Shown here one piece after another: positions 7,054 to 14,837 of a stretch of 15,950 nt of DNA; position 1 is the stretch's first letter, and the number at the start of each line of letters is the position of its first letter. Location: NCBI GenBank assembly GCA_004556875.1, contig SFFP01000019.1, forward strand, positions 1 through 15,950, read 5' to 3'. This DNA comes from Ruminococcus flavefaciens (GTDB taxonomy: Bacteria > Bacillota_A > Clostridia > Oscillospirales > Ruminococcaceae). The notes beneath the pieces are model-generated. The model ran no database searches and had not been told where the DNA came from. It was given only the letters and a program-made list of their open reading frames with translations. The translations under genes were made by a program, and so were the position numbers.

Positions 7054-7917
7054 ATGTCCCTTTTCAGCAGATCATTCGTAAAAATGTGCACTAAAAGCGA
7101 TACTGAGCGTGATGCAGGTCTTGCCACTCCGCCTGAGATAAAGCGCTTTGATGATATACAATACGGAAGTGACCCGAAATGGCAGGTGCTTGATGTTTAC
7201 CGCCCTAAGGCTGTGAGCGGAAAGCTCCCTGTTATAGTAAGCTTTCACGGCGGCGGCTGGGTCTACGGCACAAAAGAAGTCTATCAGTTTTACTGCATGG
7301 AGCTTGCAAAGCACGGTTTTGCTGTTGTGAATTACTCCTATCGGCTTGCCCCGAAATATCGTCACCCTGCTCCTATCGAGGACACGAACGCGGTATTTGA
7401 ATGGATATTTGCAAATGCGGAAAAGTACGAACTGGATACCGATAATATTTTTGCTGTCGGTGACTCAGCAGGTGCAACAGGCATTGCAGTTTATGCCTGC
7501 GCGGTCACAAATAAGAAGTACGCTGAAAATTACAGCTTCACCGTGCCAGAAAAGCTGAAAATAAAGGCTCTCGGACTCAACTGCGGCGTTTACAGAGTTG
7601 AGGACAGTTTCAAGCTTTGGTACGACTATCTCCCTAAGCACAAATTCGACGAGATGAAAGGTCAGCTATGTGTGGCTGATATCGTTACAAAGGATTTTCC
7701 GCCAAGCTTCATTATGGCGGCTAATATGGACGAGCTGAAAGTGCAGTCCCCTCTCCTCAAGAAAAAACTGGACGCACTTGGAGTAGAGAATATATATAAG
7801 GTCTATGGCGATGAGAAAACTCCCCTTTATCACGTTTTCCACTGCAATGTAAAATCACCCGATGCAGCAGTGTGCAACGATGAAGAGTGCGAATTTTTCA
7901 AAGGATTTATAAAATAA
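7054..7917 (+). CDS. Alpha/beta-hydrolase esterase (HSL/BD-FAE-like)
   Basis: This 287-residue hydrolase is related to the hormone-sensitive-lipase/carboxylesterase type. It has the oxyanion-hole motif HGGGW (65-69), the nucleophile elbow GDSAG (136-140, Ser138), a probable acid at Asp226 in NMDEL, and a probable catalytic His260 in LYHVFH. SYRLAP (95-100) is also typical. No signal peptide or membrane segment is visible, so it is probably cytosolic. The natural ester is not readable; family members remove acetyl or feruloyl groups from sugars or cleave short acyl esters. A strong AAGGAGG (7040-7046) fixes the start. It is co-transcribed with ispD, with 32 bases between them that include a small hairpin GCCGC-TTT-GCGGC (7923-7935). 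Confidence 0.9.
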   Translation: MSLFSRSFVKMCTKSDTERDAGLATPPEIKRFDDIQYGSDPKWQVLDVYRPKAVSGKLPVIVSFHGGGWVYGTKEVYQFYCMELAKHGFAVVNYSYRLAPKYRHPAPIEDTNAVFEWIFANAEKYELDTDNIFAVGDSAGATGIAVYACAVTNKKYAENYSFTVPEKLKIKALGLNCGVYRVEDSFKLWYDYLPKHKFDEMKGQLCVADIVTKDFPPSFIMAANMDELKVQSPLLKKKLDALGVENIYKVYGDEKTPLYHVFHCNVKSPDAAVCNDEECEFFKGFIK

Positions 7918-7949
7918 CAACAGCCGCTTTGCGGCGGAATAGAGGTAAT

Positions 7950-8627
7950 ATGAAAACATCAGCAGTTATTGTCTGCGCAGGCAATTCAACAAGAATGGGC
8001 GGTGTCAATAAGATACTGCTCCCACTGGGCGAAAGAAAGGTAATAGGCGTGACCATGCAGGCTTTTCAGCAGTGCGACAGCATAACCGAAATAATAATAG
8101 TTGCTCGTGAGGATGATATCCCTGCAATACAGGAAGAAGCCAAATCCGCAGGCATTAGCAAGCTCTCAGCCTGCACCACAGGCGGCGCTACACGTCAGGA
8201 AAGCGTCATAAACGGCATACGCAAAATATCAAAGGAAGCTGAGCTCATAGCTGTCCATGACGGTGCTCGTCCCCTTGTAAAGCCTGAGCATATCGAAAAG
8301 GTCATCAAGGACGCTTCTGTATTCGGCGGCGCTACTCTCGGTGTGCCTGTAAAGGACACTATCAAGACCGTTGACGGCGGACTTATCGTTGATACTCCGC
8401 CAAGAAGCTCTCTTTATATCACACAGACTCCGCAGATATTCAAGCGAAATCTTTACTTTGAGGGTATCGACTTTGCCCTTGAACACAGTCTTGATTTCAC
8501 GGACGACTGTCAGCTCGTTGAAGCTATTGGCGGAAAAGTCGCAATGACCGTTGGCGACTACACCAATATAAAAATAACTACTCCTGAGGATATCGCTATT
8601 GCAGAAGTCCTCTTGAAACAGAGATAA
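7950..8627 (+). CDS. ispD: 2-C-methyl-D-erythritol 4-phosphate cytidylyltransferase
   Basis: IspD joins MEP with CTP to make CDP-methylerythritol in the non-mevalonate isoprenoid pathway. The protein has 225 residues, the usual length. Motifs visible are the CTP-binding loop CAGNSTRMGG with Lys21 (9-21), HDGARP (103-108), DTPPRSSLYITQTPQIF (148-164) and the NIKIT lysine (Lys208) near the C terminus. The open frame extends upstream to 7887 and overlaps the esterase, but the ATG at 7950 with AGAGG ahead of it gives the family-typical N terminus. It is the last gene of its operon. Confidence 0.95.
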   Translation: MKTSAVIVCAGNSTRMGGVNKILLPLGERKVIGVTMQAFQQCDSITEIIIVAREDDIPAIQEEAKSAGISKLSACTTGGATRQESVINGIRKISKEAELIAVHDGARPLVKPEHIEKVIKDASVFGGATLGVPVKDTIKTVDGGLIVDTPPRSSLYITQTPQIFKRNLYFEGIDFALEHSLDFTDDCQLVEAIGGKVAMTVGDYTNIKITTPEDIAIAEVLLKQR

Positions 8628-8675
8628 TTTTTCCGTATCAGCTTTTTCTTACATATATAATGTATACTAAATCAC

Positions 8676-8697
8676 AAGGACTGCTCAGGCAGTCCTT
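8676..8697 (+). terminator. Terminator after ispD
   Basis: A 9-bp perfect stem (AAGGACTGC / GCAGTCCTT) with loop TCAG is followed by a T-run. It separates the housekeeping operon from the phage-like cluster. Confidence 0.92.
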
Positions 8698-8770
8698 TTT
8701 TGTTTGATATACACAAATCAAATACACCTGAATTGTGCAGATAAACAAAGTGAAAATTTATTTTTTCGAT

Positions 8771-8792
8771 ATTCAATGGGTATGCGTTGAAT
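8771..8792. repeat. Inverted repeat ATTCAA-N10-TTGAAT, possible operator
   Basis: Two 6-base arms in perfect inversion flank a 10-base spacer in the leader region of the phage-like cluster. The centre-to-centre distance suits a dimeric DNA-binding protein. The function is inferred; no -35/-10 pair of comparable quality to the neighbouring operons is visible in 8698-8857. Confidence 0.4.
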
Positions 8793-8801
8793 TTTGCCTC
8801 T

Positions 8802-8843
8802 TTTCAGCCCTCTTATGAACGGTGGTTCTGTTCGGGACTGAAA
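8802..8843 (+). promoter_or_regulatory. Structured 5' leader abutting the ribosome binding site of the terminase operon
   Basis: TTTCAG-CCC (8802-8810) can pair with GGG-A-CTGAAA (8834-8843), with one bulged A. An inner GAAC-GGTG-GTTC hairpin (8817-8828) lies within. The closing stem ends directly against GGAGG (8844-8848) of the first cluster gene, which begins with TTG. This may modulate translation; that is inference. Confidence 0.45.
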
Positions 8844-8857
8844 GGAGGTAATATTTT

Positions 8858-9358
8858 TTGAACAGAAACACTAAAGCAAAACTCAATATCTTCTGCTCTT
8901 ATTACGTAATGCTCGGAAACGCTGAGGAAGCCGCTGTAAAGGCTGGTTTCCCACGCGAAAATGCTTTTGCCGCAGGTATAACGCTCCTGAAAACAAAGGA
9001 GTGCAGGGAAACTGTGGCGCAGATACGTGATATCCTGTCCGACAGCGGCAGTGTGGCGGCAGGACTGAAAAGGCTTGCTTTCGGAAACTGCTCCGATGCG
9101 GTATATCTTGTGTTTGCAGATGAACTTCCCCCTGCGGAAACTATCGAAAAGCTTGACCTTTTCAACGTTTCCGAAATAAAACGTGTTAAGGGCGGAGGCG
9201 TTGAGATCAAGCTCTTTGACAGGCTGAAAGCACTCGAAAAGCTCTTTGAGCTTGAAAACGCTTACAGCGGCAGAGACAAGGCGGAAAGTCTTATCAGAGC
9301 AATGACAGCCGGCGATGAGGAGTGTGAGGTCATAGATGATAACCAAGCTCTCGCCTAA
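8858..9358 (+). CDS. Phage terminase small subunit
   Basis: This 166-residue protein has the N-terminal pattern of the terminase_2/XtmA family: a helical DNA-binding domain with YVMLGNAEEAAVKAGFP (16-32) followed by AAGITLLKTKEC (38-49). This matches the usual 'NATQAAIKAGYS...GxxLL' block. The C-terminal part has helices and a charged tail. It would recognise DNA for packaging and load TerL. The start is TTG with AAAGGAGG 9 bases upstream; no in-frame ATG gives a better start. Its 3' end overlaps the next gene by 23 bases. It is the first gene of the phage-like cluster. Confidence 0.82.
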   Translation: MNRNTKAKLNIFCSYYVMLGNAEEAAVKAGFPRENAFAAGITLLKTKECRETVAQIRDILSDSGSVAAGLKRLAFGNCSDAVYLVFADELPPAETIEKLDLFNVSEIKRVKGGGVEIKLFDRLKALEKLFELENAYSGRDKAESLIRAMTAGDEECEVIDDNQALA

Positions 9359-10580
9359 ACAGCGCGTCGCACTAAAATGGTGGAGCAGTCCGAAATACAA
9401 GGACTATGACGCTATCATCTGTGACGGTGCTGTGCGAAGCGGCAAGACTCTTTCAATGTCACTGGGATTTATTTTCTGGGCAAGCAGCTGCTTTAACGGC
9501 GGAGCTTTCGCAATGTGCGGAAAAACTATCACTTCACTGCGCAGAAACGTTATTACTCCACTGCTTCCTCTGCTGAGAGAATACGGCTATATCATCAGCG
9601 AAAAGGTCAGCGGCAATTACTTTGATATGACTTTTTTCGGCAATACAAACAGGGTCTATCTCTTCGGCGGCAAAGACGAAAGCTCCGCTGCACTTATACA
9701 GGGTATGACTCTTTCGGGAGTATTTTTAGATGAAGTCGCTCTTATGCCGCGTTCTTTCGTTGAACAGGCTCTTGCACGATGCTCGGTGAACAGCTCAAAA
9801 ATGTGGTTCAACTGCAACCCCGACAACCCGTCGCACTGGTTTTACAATGAGTGGATAAAACAGTTAAAAAAGAAAAATGCCCTGTATCTTCACTTTACTA
9901 TGGCGGATAATCCGTCGCTTTCAGCAAAGGTGAAAAGACGCTATGAGCGTATGTATTCGGGAGCTTTCTATGACAGGTTCATACTCGGGAAATGGACGGC
10001 TTCTCACGGTGTGGTATATCCTATGTTCAGCGAAAAACTCCACGTTTTCAGCGAAGCTGTGGAGTGCGAGAGATATGTCATATCCTGCGATTACGGCACT
10101 GTCAATCCCTCGTCATTCGGCTTGTGGGGACTGTGTGACGGTGTCTGGTATCGTATAAGAGAATACTACTACTCATCAAAAAGAGAAGGTATCTCGCGCA
10201 CTGACGAGGAACACTACACCGCTCTTGAAGAGCTTGCAGGCTCGCTGAAGATAGAAAAAGTCATCGTTGACCCGTCTGCGGCAAGCTTTATCGAGTGTAT
10301 ACGCAGGCATGGGAAATTCCACGTTGTCAAAGCAGAAAATGACGTTATTTCGGGAATAAGACAGGTCAGCACCGCTCTTAAACAGGGCAGACTTAAATTC
10401 CATTCATCATGCAAGGATATCCTCAGGGAGTTCATGCTGTACAGCTGGAATGAAAAGGCAGGCAATGACGCTCCCATAAAGGAAAACGACCATGCAATGG
10501 ACGATATGCGCTACTTTGTGGCGGATATGATAAATTCTCAGGACAGCAGCGACCTTATCGCGCTGTCTGTGTCCCGATGA
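9336..10580 (+). CDS. Phage terminase large subunit
   Basis: This 414-residue DNA-packaging motor has an N-terminal ATPase and a C-terminal nuclease. The Walker A variant is GAVRSGKT (31-38). Walker B is GVFLDEV (128-134, Asp132-Glu133), followed by a coupling region around FNCNPDNPSHW (158-168). RNase H-like nuclease acidic residues are Asp252 (ISCDYG), Asp312 (IVDPS) and Asp389/390 (HAMDD). All key residues are present, so the enzyme looks functional. This resembles the terminase_3/XtmB group. The ATG at 9336 has GAGG 6 bases ahead and lies within the 3' end of the small subunit gene, suggesting coupled translation. Confidence 0.95.
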   Translation: MITKLSPKQRVALKWWSSPKYKDYDAIICDGAVRSGKTLSMSLGFIFWASSCFNGGAFAMCGKTITSLRRNVITPLLPLLREYGYIISEKVSGNYFDMTFFGNTNRVYLFGGKDESSAALIQGMTLSGVFLDEVALMPRSFVEQALARCSVNSSKMWFNCNPDNPSHWFYNEWIKQLKKKNALYLHFTMADNPSLSAKVKRRYERMYSGAFYDRFILGKWTASHGVVYPMFSEKLHVFSEAVECERYVISCDYGTVNPSSFGLWGLCDGVWYRIREYYYSSKREGISRTDEEHYTALEELAGSLKIEKVIVDPSAASFIECIRRHGKFHVVKAENDVISGIRQVSTALKQGRLKFHSSCKDILREFMLYSWNEKAGNDAPIKENDHAMDDMRYFVADMINSQDSSDLIALSVSR

Positions 10581-10612
10581 AACCACCGTTCAATAAAACA
10601 AAAGGAGGAATT

Positions 10613-11749
10613 ATGAAGCTATTTCAAAAGAAAAGCTCTCCGAAAACTGCTCCCGAGCTTATAGGTGCTCAGCGCTCATGTGCAGAGAGATTTGAGCTTC
10701 CTGCGGCTATTGCTCCATTTGAAAAGGAGCTTTACGACAGGCTCAGATATGCTGTGCCTATCATTGATGCCGCCATTATGAAGATAATCAGGCTTACAGG
10801 CGGCTTCCGCGTTATTTGCTCGGACGAAAGGTATCAGCAGGAGCTTGAAAACTTCCTCGGCAATGTCCCTGTAGGACTTACAGGGCGTTCAATAGGCTGT
10901 TTTGCGGATAATTTTCTCGACAGTCTCCTCACCTACGGCAGTGCTGTAGGTGAGATAGTCCTAAGCGGCGAAGAACGCCGTATCGCAGGACTGTGGAACG
11001 GAGATGTCTCGCGCATACGCCTTTCCGCAGGAGCTGACCCGTTCAGCAGGAGCTATTCCATAACAGCTCACGACGGCAGTTCAAGGAAAATAGCACACCC
11101 CGAGCGTATACTCTACGCTTCACTTACGGGAGGAAACTCACTTCTCAGAGGTCTTCCGTCACTCAGCGGCATCCTTATGAGGATATACGAATGTATCGGT
11201 CAGAATTTCGACCGCGCAGGAAATGTCCGCTATGCCGTGACATACAAGCCTCAGGGACAGTCGAGTGATATGATGTATTCCCGTGAACGCGCTCAGCAGA
11301 TTGCCCGTGAATGGGCAGACGGCATGAACTCGGCTAAATACGGTCAGGTAAAGGACTTTGTAGCTGTCGGAGATGTAGATATCAAGGTCATAGGCGCTGA
11401 AAATCAGCTCTTTGATACAAATGTCCCTGTGAGACAGATACTGGAACAGCTAATCGCAAAGCTCTCTATACCGCCTTTCCTGCTGGGACTTTCATGGAGC
11501 TCAACGGAGAGAATGTCCTCTCAGCAGGCTGATATCCTCACCTCAGAGCTTGAATACTACAGACGACTCCTCACACCTGTTATCTGCGATGTGGGAAATG
11601 CCTTTCTCGCGTCAATAGGTGCTGAGGGAGCTTGCAGAATTGAATGGGAAAACATCAATCTGCAGGACGAATCGGCTCTTGCAGAAGCAAGACTCAATAA
11701 CGCTAAGGCGCGAGAAATAGAGCTCCGCCTTGAAAAAAATGAACTTTAA
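10613..11749 (+). CDS. Phage portal protein
   Basis: This 378-residue protein is probably the dodecameric portal at the capsid vertex. Typical features are LRYAVPIIDAAI-type N-terminal helices (44-55), the FLDSLLTYGSAVGEIV block (101-116), IPPFLLG (286-292) followed by a wing/stem helix, and the C-terminal EYYRRLLTPVI region (314-324). An ATG at 10577 overlaps the terL stop (ATGA) and would add 12 residues. I prefer 10613 because AAAGGAGG (10600-10607) precedes it directly. It is followed after 12 bases by the capsid gene. Confidence 0.87.
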   Translation: MKLFQKKSSPKTAPELIGAQRSCAERFELPAAIAPFEKELYDRLRYAVPIIDAAIMKIIRLTGGFRVICSDERYQQELENFLGNVPVGLTGRSIGCFADNFLDSLLTYGSAVGEIVLSGEERRIAGLWNGDVSRIRLSAGADPFSRSYSITAHDGSSRKIAHPERILYASLTGGNSLLRGLPSLSGILMRIYECIGQNFDRAGNVRYAVTYKPQGQSSDMMYSRERAQQIAREWADGMNSAKYGQVKDFVAVGDVDIKVIGAENQLFDTNVPVRQILEQLIAKLSIPPFLLGLSWSSTERMSSQQADILTSELEYYRRLLTPVICDVGNAFLASIGAEGACRIEWENINLQDESALAEARLNNAKAREIELRLEKNEL

Positions 11750-11761
11750 CGGAGGTACATT

Positions 11762-12730
11762 ATGTATAACGATATCAAACTTGAAAAGGGTCTTTACAAT
11801 CTCAGCGGAAAGTCTTTCACAGCTGCTCTTGAGGAGCTTGACCCCTCCTCAGCATACGCAGGAACTCCCCTTGAAAAGCTGGACGCTTTCGAGAGACAGC
11901 TCAAGCGCTTCAATATCAGAATAAACGGTCAGGACTGCGACTGCGTTGAGAAGTTCTTCTCAACTACCGAAACAGCCGTACTCTTCCCCGAATTCGTTAC
12001 ACGCTGTATCAGAAAGGGGTTTGACGAAACCGTTCTCCGCTCTGTATGCGCCGCTAAGACCGTATGTGCAAGCGGACAGTACCTCGGCTGTGTACTCGAT
12101 GACTCAGAGACCTACAAGACTACAGATCAGGCTGATCCGCTTCCTGAGGCTACAGTTACAGAAAGCACTACTGCAACCGTCCTTGAAAAGTTCGGCAGAC
12201 TCATCAGCGCTTCTTATGAAGCTATCCGTCAGCAGAGACTTGATGTTTTCGGCGTTATGCTCAGAAGCGTCGGCGTAAGACTTGCGGTATCAGTAGTGAA
12301 AAAGGCTGTTGATGTCCTCGAAAGCGGCGTTACACCTATTACTACATCTGCACTTACATATGACGACCTTGCAAAGCTCTACGGCGAGTTTGACTGCTTC
12401 GACATGACTACTGTCATTGCTTCTCCTGCTGTTGCTTCAAAGATAGCCGCTATGGATCAGCTCAAGGATTGCGCTGCAAATGCAGACGGCAAGCTCATTC
12501 TCCCATTCGGCTCTGAGATCGTCAAGACATCTGCCGCTGACAACGATACTATCATCGGTATCGACCGTGCATTTGCACTTGAATTCATCACAAGCACCGA
12601 CCTCATCATGGAGACTGACAAACTCATCGACCGTCAGCTTGACCAGATGACAGTTTCTATCACCTGCGGTTTCAGAAAGATCACTCCGGACGCTGTAAAG
12701 GTGCTTACTATCACATCTTCGGCGGAATAA
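11762..12730 (+). CDS. Major capsid protein, HK97-like fold
   Basis: This 322-residue protein is assigned as the major capsid protein. It has an N-terminal charged arm with KLDAFERQLKRF (39-50) and the VEKFFSTTETAVLFPEFV segment (62-79). Then come an LPEATVTE strand (127-134), a long spine-like helix (about 150-190), and a DDLAKLYGEF...TTVIASPAVA A-domain (201-225), all as in HK97-type capsid proteins of Firmicutes phages. It holds nine cysteines, which is many for a capsid protein. GGAGG (11751-11755) supports the start. It precedes the protease gene, the reverse of the usual protease-capsid order, and is followed by a strong hairpin. Confidence 0.82.
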   Translation: MYNDIKLEKGLYNLSGKSFTAALEELDPSSAYAGTPLEKLDAFERQLKRFNIRINGQDCDCVEKFFSTTETAVLFPEFVTRCIRKGFDETVLRSVCAAKTVCASGQYLGCVLDDSETYKTTDQADPLPEATVTESTTATVLEKFGRLISASYEAIRQQRLDVFGVMLRSVGVRLAVSVVKKAVDVLESGVTPITTSALTYDDLAKLYGEFDCFDMTTVIASPAVASKIAAMDQLKDCAANADGKLILPFGSEIVKTSAADNDTIIGIDRAFALEFITSTDLIMETDKLIDRQLDQMTVSITCGFRKITPDAVKVLTITSSAE

Positions 12731-12734
12731 AAAC

Positions 12735-12770
12735 TTTTTGTAAGGGCGGCGTAAAGCCGCCCTGCAAAAA
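12735..12770 (+). other. Strong hairpin after the capsid gene, without a T-run
   Basis: AGGGCGGC (12743-12750) and GCCGCCCT (12756-12763) form a perfect stem. TTTTTG and CAAAAA outside it can extend the pairing. No T-run follows, so it is not a good intrinsic terminator. It may protect the 3' end of the capsid mRNA or reduce read-through into the downstream genes. Confidence 0.6.
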
Positions 12771-12831
12771 CTGACTGTTGAACCAACAGACCACACACGT
12801 ATAAATGATACCTTTTTTGAAAGGAGCTGCT

Positions 12832-13662
12832 ATGGATACATCTATCCTCGATAAAATAAACAAGTTCACGCGCAGAACGCTTTCCGAAGACGAGGTCTAC
12901 GTCTTTTCAGTTATTCTCTGCGACAACGACATAGACCGTGACTGCGAAAGCTTTTCCAATGAAGCTCTTGACACTCTCAGAGAAAAATTCATCGGCAAGA
13001 CAGGTATTTTTGACCACGACCCATCTACCGCAAATCAGAATGCACGTATCTTCGACACCGAGCTTGTCACCGATGACTCGCGCCTGACTAAGTCGGGAAA
13101 GCCCTACGTTTACCTCAAGGCTATGGCTTACATGGTGAGGACCGACGAAAACAAAAATCTCATCGCAGAGATCGACGGCGGTATCAAAAAGGAGGTAAGT
13201 ATTTCCTGCTCCGCCGCAAAGCGTATCTGCTCGGTGTGCGGCAATGACAAGGCTGTAACAAGCTGTAATCATGTCAAGGGCAAAATGTACGGCGGCAAGC
13301 TCTGCCACACTATCCTCGATGATATCACAGACGCTTACGAATGGAGCTTCGTTGCTGTGCCTGCGCAGGTCAATGCAGGTGTCACAAAAAAGTACAGCGA
13401 TGATGATACCGTAAAATCACAGGCGGCTGATATGGCGGACTACGATAATGAGCTTCGCCGTGATATCCGCAGATTTGCCTACTTTGCAGGCGGAAGAGCC
13501 GCCGCAGATATCGCTTCTGTTTCAGCCGCAAACCTCAGTACAAAACAACTCATCGCCATGCGTAAAGCCTTTGAAGCTCAGTGCGGAAACTCCAAGACTG
13601 AGGTACAGCTTGACTTCAGCACAAAGGATGACGACTCAGCAGACAGCTTTTCTATGAGATAA
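12832..13662 (+). CDS. Phage prohead protease with cysteine cluster
   Basis: This 276-residue protein is assigned to the HK97-type (S78) prohead proteases, which mature the capsid. A core beta domain has VYVFSVILCDNDIDRD (22-37). The probable catalytic residues are His62 (GIFDHDP) and Ser123 or Ser125 in KEVSISCS (120-127). A CxxC-C-H cluster follows (Cys133, Cys136, Cys145, His147, plus Cys158), then the characteristic DAYEWSFVAVPAQ (167-179). The tail (190-276) is low-complexity and charged, possibly a scaffold-like part. An upstream ATG at 12805 is possible, but AAAGGAG (12819-12825) places the start at 12832. It lies downstream of the capsid gene. Confidence 0.78.
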   Translation: MDTSILDKINKFTRRTLSEDEVYVFSVILCDNDIDRDCESFSNEALDTLREKFIGKTGIFDHDPSTANQNARIFDTELVTDDSRLTKSGKPYVYLKAMAYMVRTDENKNLIAEIDGGIKKEVSISCSAAKRICSVCGNDKAVTSCNHVKGKMYGGKLCHTILDDITDAYEWSFVAVPAQVNAGVTKKYSDDDTVKSQAADMADYDNELRRDIRRFAYFAGGRAAADIASVSAANLSTKQLIAMRKAFEAQCGNSKTEVQLDFSTKDDDSADSFSMR

Positions 13663-13672
13663 GGAGGAAGCT

Positions 13673-14041
13673 ATGGATATCCAGAAAGTTACAGAGATAT
13701 TTGAAATAATGACAGGCGAAACAAACAGCGCCGAATATATCAAGCTCATCTACCTTTCCATGCGAGAGATAGACACTCTTCTCAGACCTAATGCTGATAT
13801 CAGCGACCTGAGACTCTGTTTTCTCTGCGCCGCCCTTGCATTTTACAGGCTTCAGCAGATACTCGCCGCAAGAGAAAGAGCAGAAGTCACATATGCAGGC
13901 AAGGTCCTCAAAGAGTCGCAGAATACCGCCTATGAGTACGCAAAACAGCTTCTCAGAGACTATATGCAGATATGCAAGGACCTCATCACATCAGAAACAT
14001 TCGTATTCAGCAGTTTTTCAAGCGGAGAGGAGCTGATATAA
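13673..14041 (+). CDS. Putative head-tail connector protein
   Basis: This 122-residue, mainly helical protein is preceded by GGAGG that begins right at the protease stop codon. Its size, helical content and position between the capsid/protease genes and the tail-completion-like gene fit the gp6/gp15-like connector (adaptor) that binds the portal. I see no diagnostic motif, so the call rests on context. The stop codon TAA shares its last base with the next ATG (TAATG), implying coupled translation. Confidence 0.55.
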   Translation: MDIQKVTEIFEIMTGETNSAEYIKLIYLSMREIDTLLRPNADISDLRLCFLCAALAFYRLQQILAARERAEVTYAGKVLKESQNTAYEYAKQLLRDYMQICKDLITSETFVFSSFSSGEELI

Positions 14042-14451
14042 TGCTTAGAGAGATCATCAACAACATTATCGCAAAGCTTGAAGCAGGCGGAGTCACCGAT
14101 GTTTACAGTGCTTTCGATGCAAAGGATATCGCTTCAAAGGCAAAGGGCATATTTACCGTTGTGGGCATAGGCGGATTTGAGTCATTTTCGCCTATATACT
14201 CACCCTACACTGTTTTTATCCCTTTCAAGACTGACATAGAGATAAATATTACCGCACCTTCAAAAACCTCCGTCACTGACATTTACACATTTTACGACGA
14301 AAAAATCGAGCCTGTTATCTCTGATATGTCGGGACTTACCTGCAATCTCTCGAAAATGAGCATTAAATTCGATACCAATATACAGCGCCTTGTTCTAACA
14401 GCAAAGCTCTCTGCAAGCGGTATCACAAAGACCGAAAGGAGCAGTGTATGA
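14041..14451 (+). CDS. Putative tail-completion/terminator-like protein
   Basis: A 136-residue protein starting at the ATG of a TAATG overlap, with GAGAGGAG upstream. An upstream in-frame ATG at 13972 overlaps the previous gene much more and lacks a ribosome site. An N-terminal helix is followed by mixed strands (IFTVVGIGGFESF, 36-48; VFIPFKTDIEINITAP, 55-70). That layout and the gene position fit tail terminator or completion proteins that cap the tail at the connector. No signature residue is recognised, so this is positional inference. Confidence 0.5.
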   Translation: MLREIINNIIAKLEAGGVTDVYSAFDAKDIASKAKGIFTVVGIGGFESFSPIYSPYTVFIPFKTDIEINITAPSKTSVTDIYTFYDEKIEPVISDMSGLTCNLSKMSIKFDTNIQRLVLTAKLSASGITKTERSSV

Positions 14452-14837
14452 GCGTGACCTCACTCACAAAGCACGAAGCTGTGCCTGTAAACATAGCCGC
14501 CGCTACCGTGTACTGCGACGGCTTCAAGGCTTCTTCAACGCGAAATATAAGCGAGGAATCTACCTGTGACGGCGGCACTGTTTTTACTAACGATGCCTGC
14601 CGCAGTACAAAGCTTATATTCTCGGGCAGGATATTCTCTGACTATTCCGCAGACTTTATCCTGCAATTCAACAGCCTTGTGAGAAGCAATTCTTCTTTTT
14701 CCGTTGAATACATGGGGCTCACTTTCAGCAGCTGCCGTATGCTCTCCTACACATTCGACAGCAAGGGAGAAGACTGGGCAGCAGTGACTGTAACCCTTAT
14801 AACTCCCGACAATATCATAAGGAGCGATGAAACATGA
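14448..14837 (+). CDS. Small beta-rich putative phage tail protein
   Basis: A 129-residue protein coupled through ATGA overlaps to both neighbours (14448-14451 and 14834-14837). It is predicted to be beta-rich, with alternating strands such as STKLIFSGRIFSD and AAVTVTLITPDN near the C terminus. The order (connector, completion protein, this protein, hub) suggests a tube-initiator, tube-like or distal-tail protein. It is shorter than typical tube proteins. I do not recognise the family with certainty. Confidence 0.5.
   Translation: MSVTSLTKHEAVPVNIAAATVYCDGFKASSTRNISEESTCDGGTVFTNDACRSTKLIFSGRIFSDYSADFILQFNSLVRSNSSFSVEYMGLTFSSCRMLSYTFDSKGEDWAAVTVTLITPDNIIRSDET

Noticed and set aside
8813..9400. 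Minus-strand open frame of 195 codons
   Set aside because: Antisense to the small terminase gene and its leader; composition reflects the complementary strand and no promoter or ribosome site is seen.
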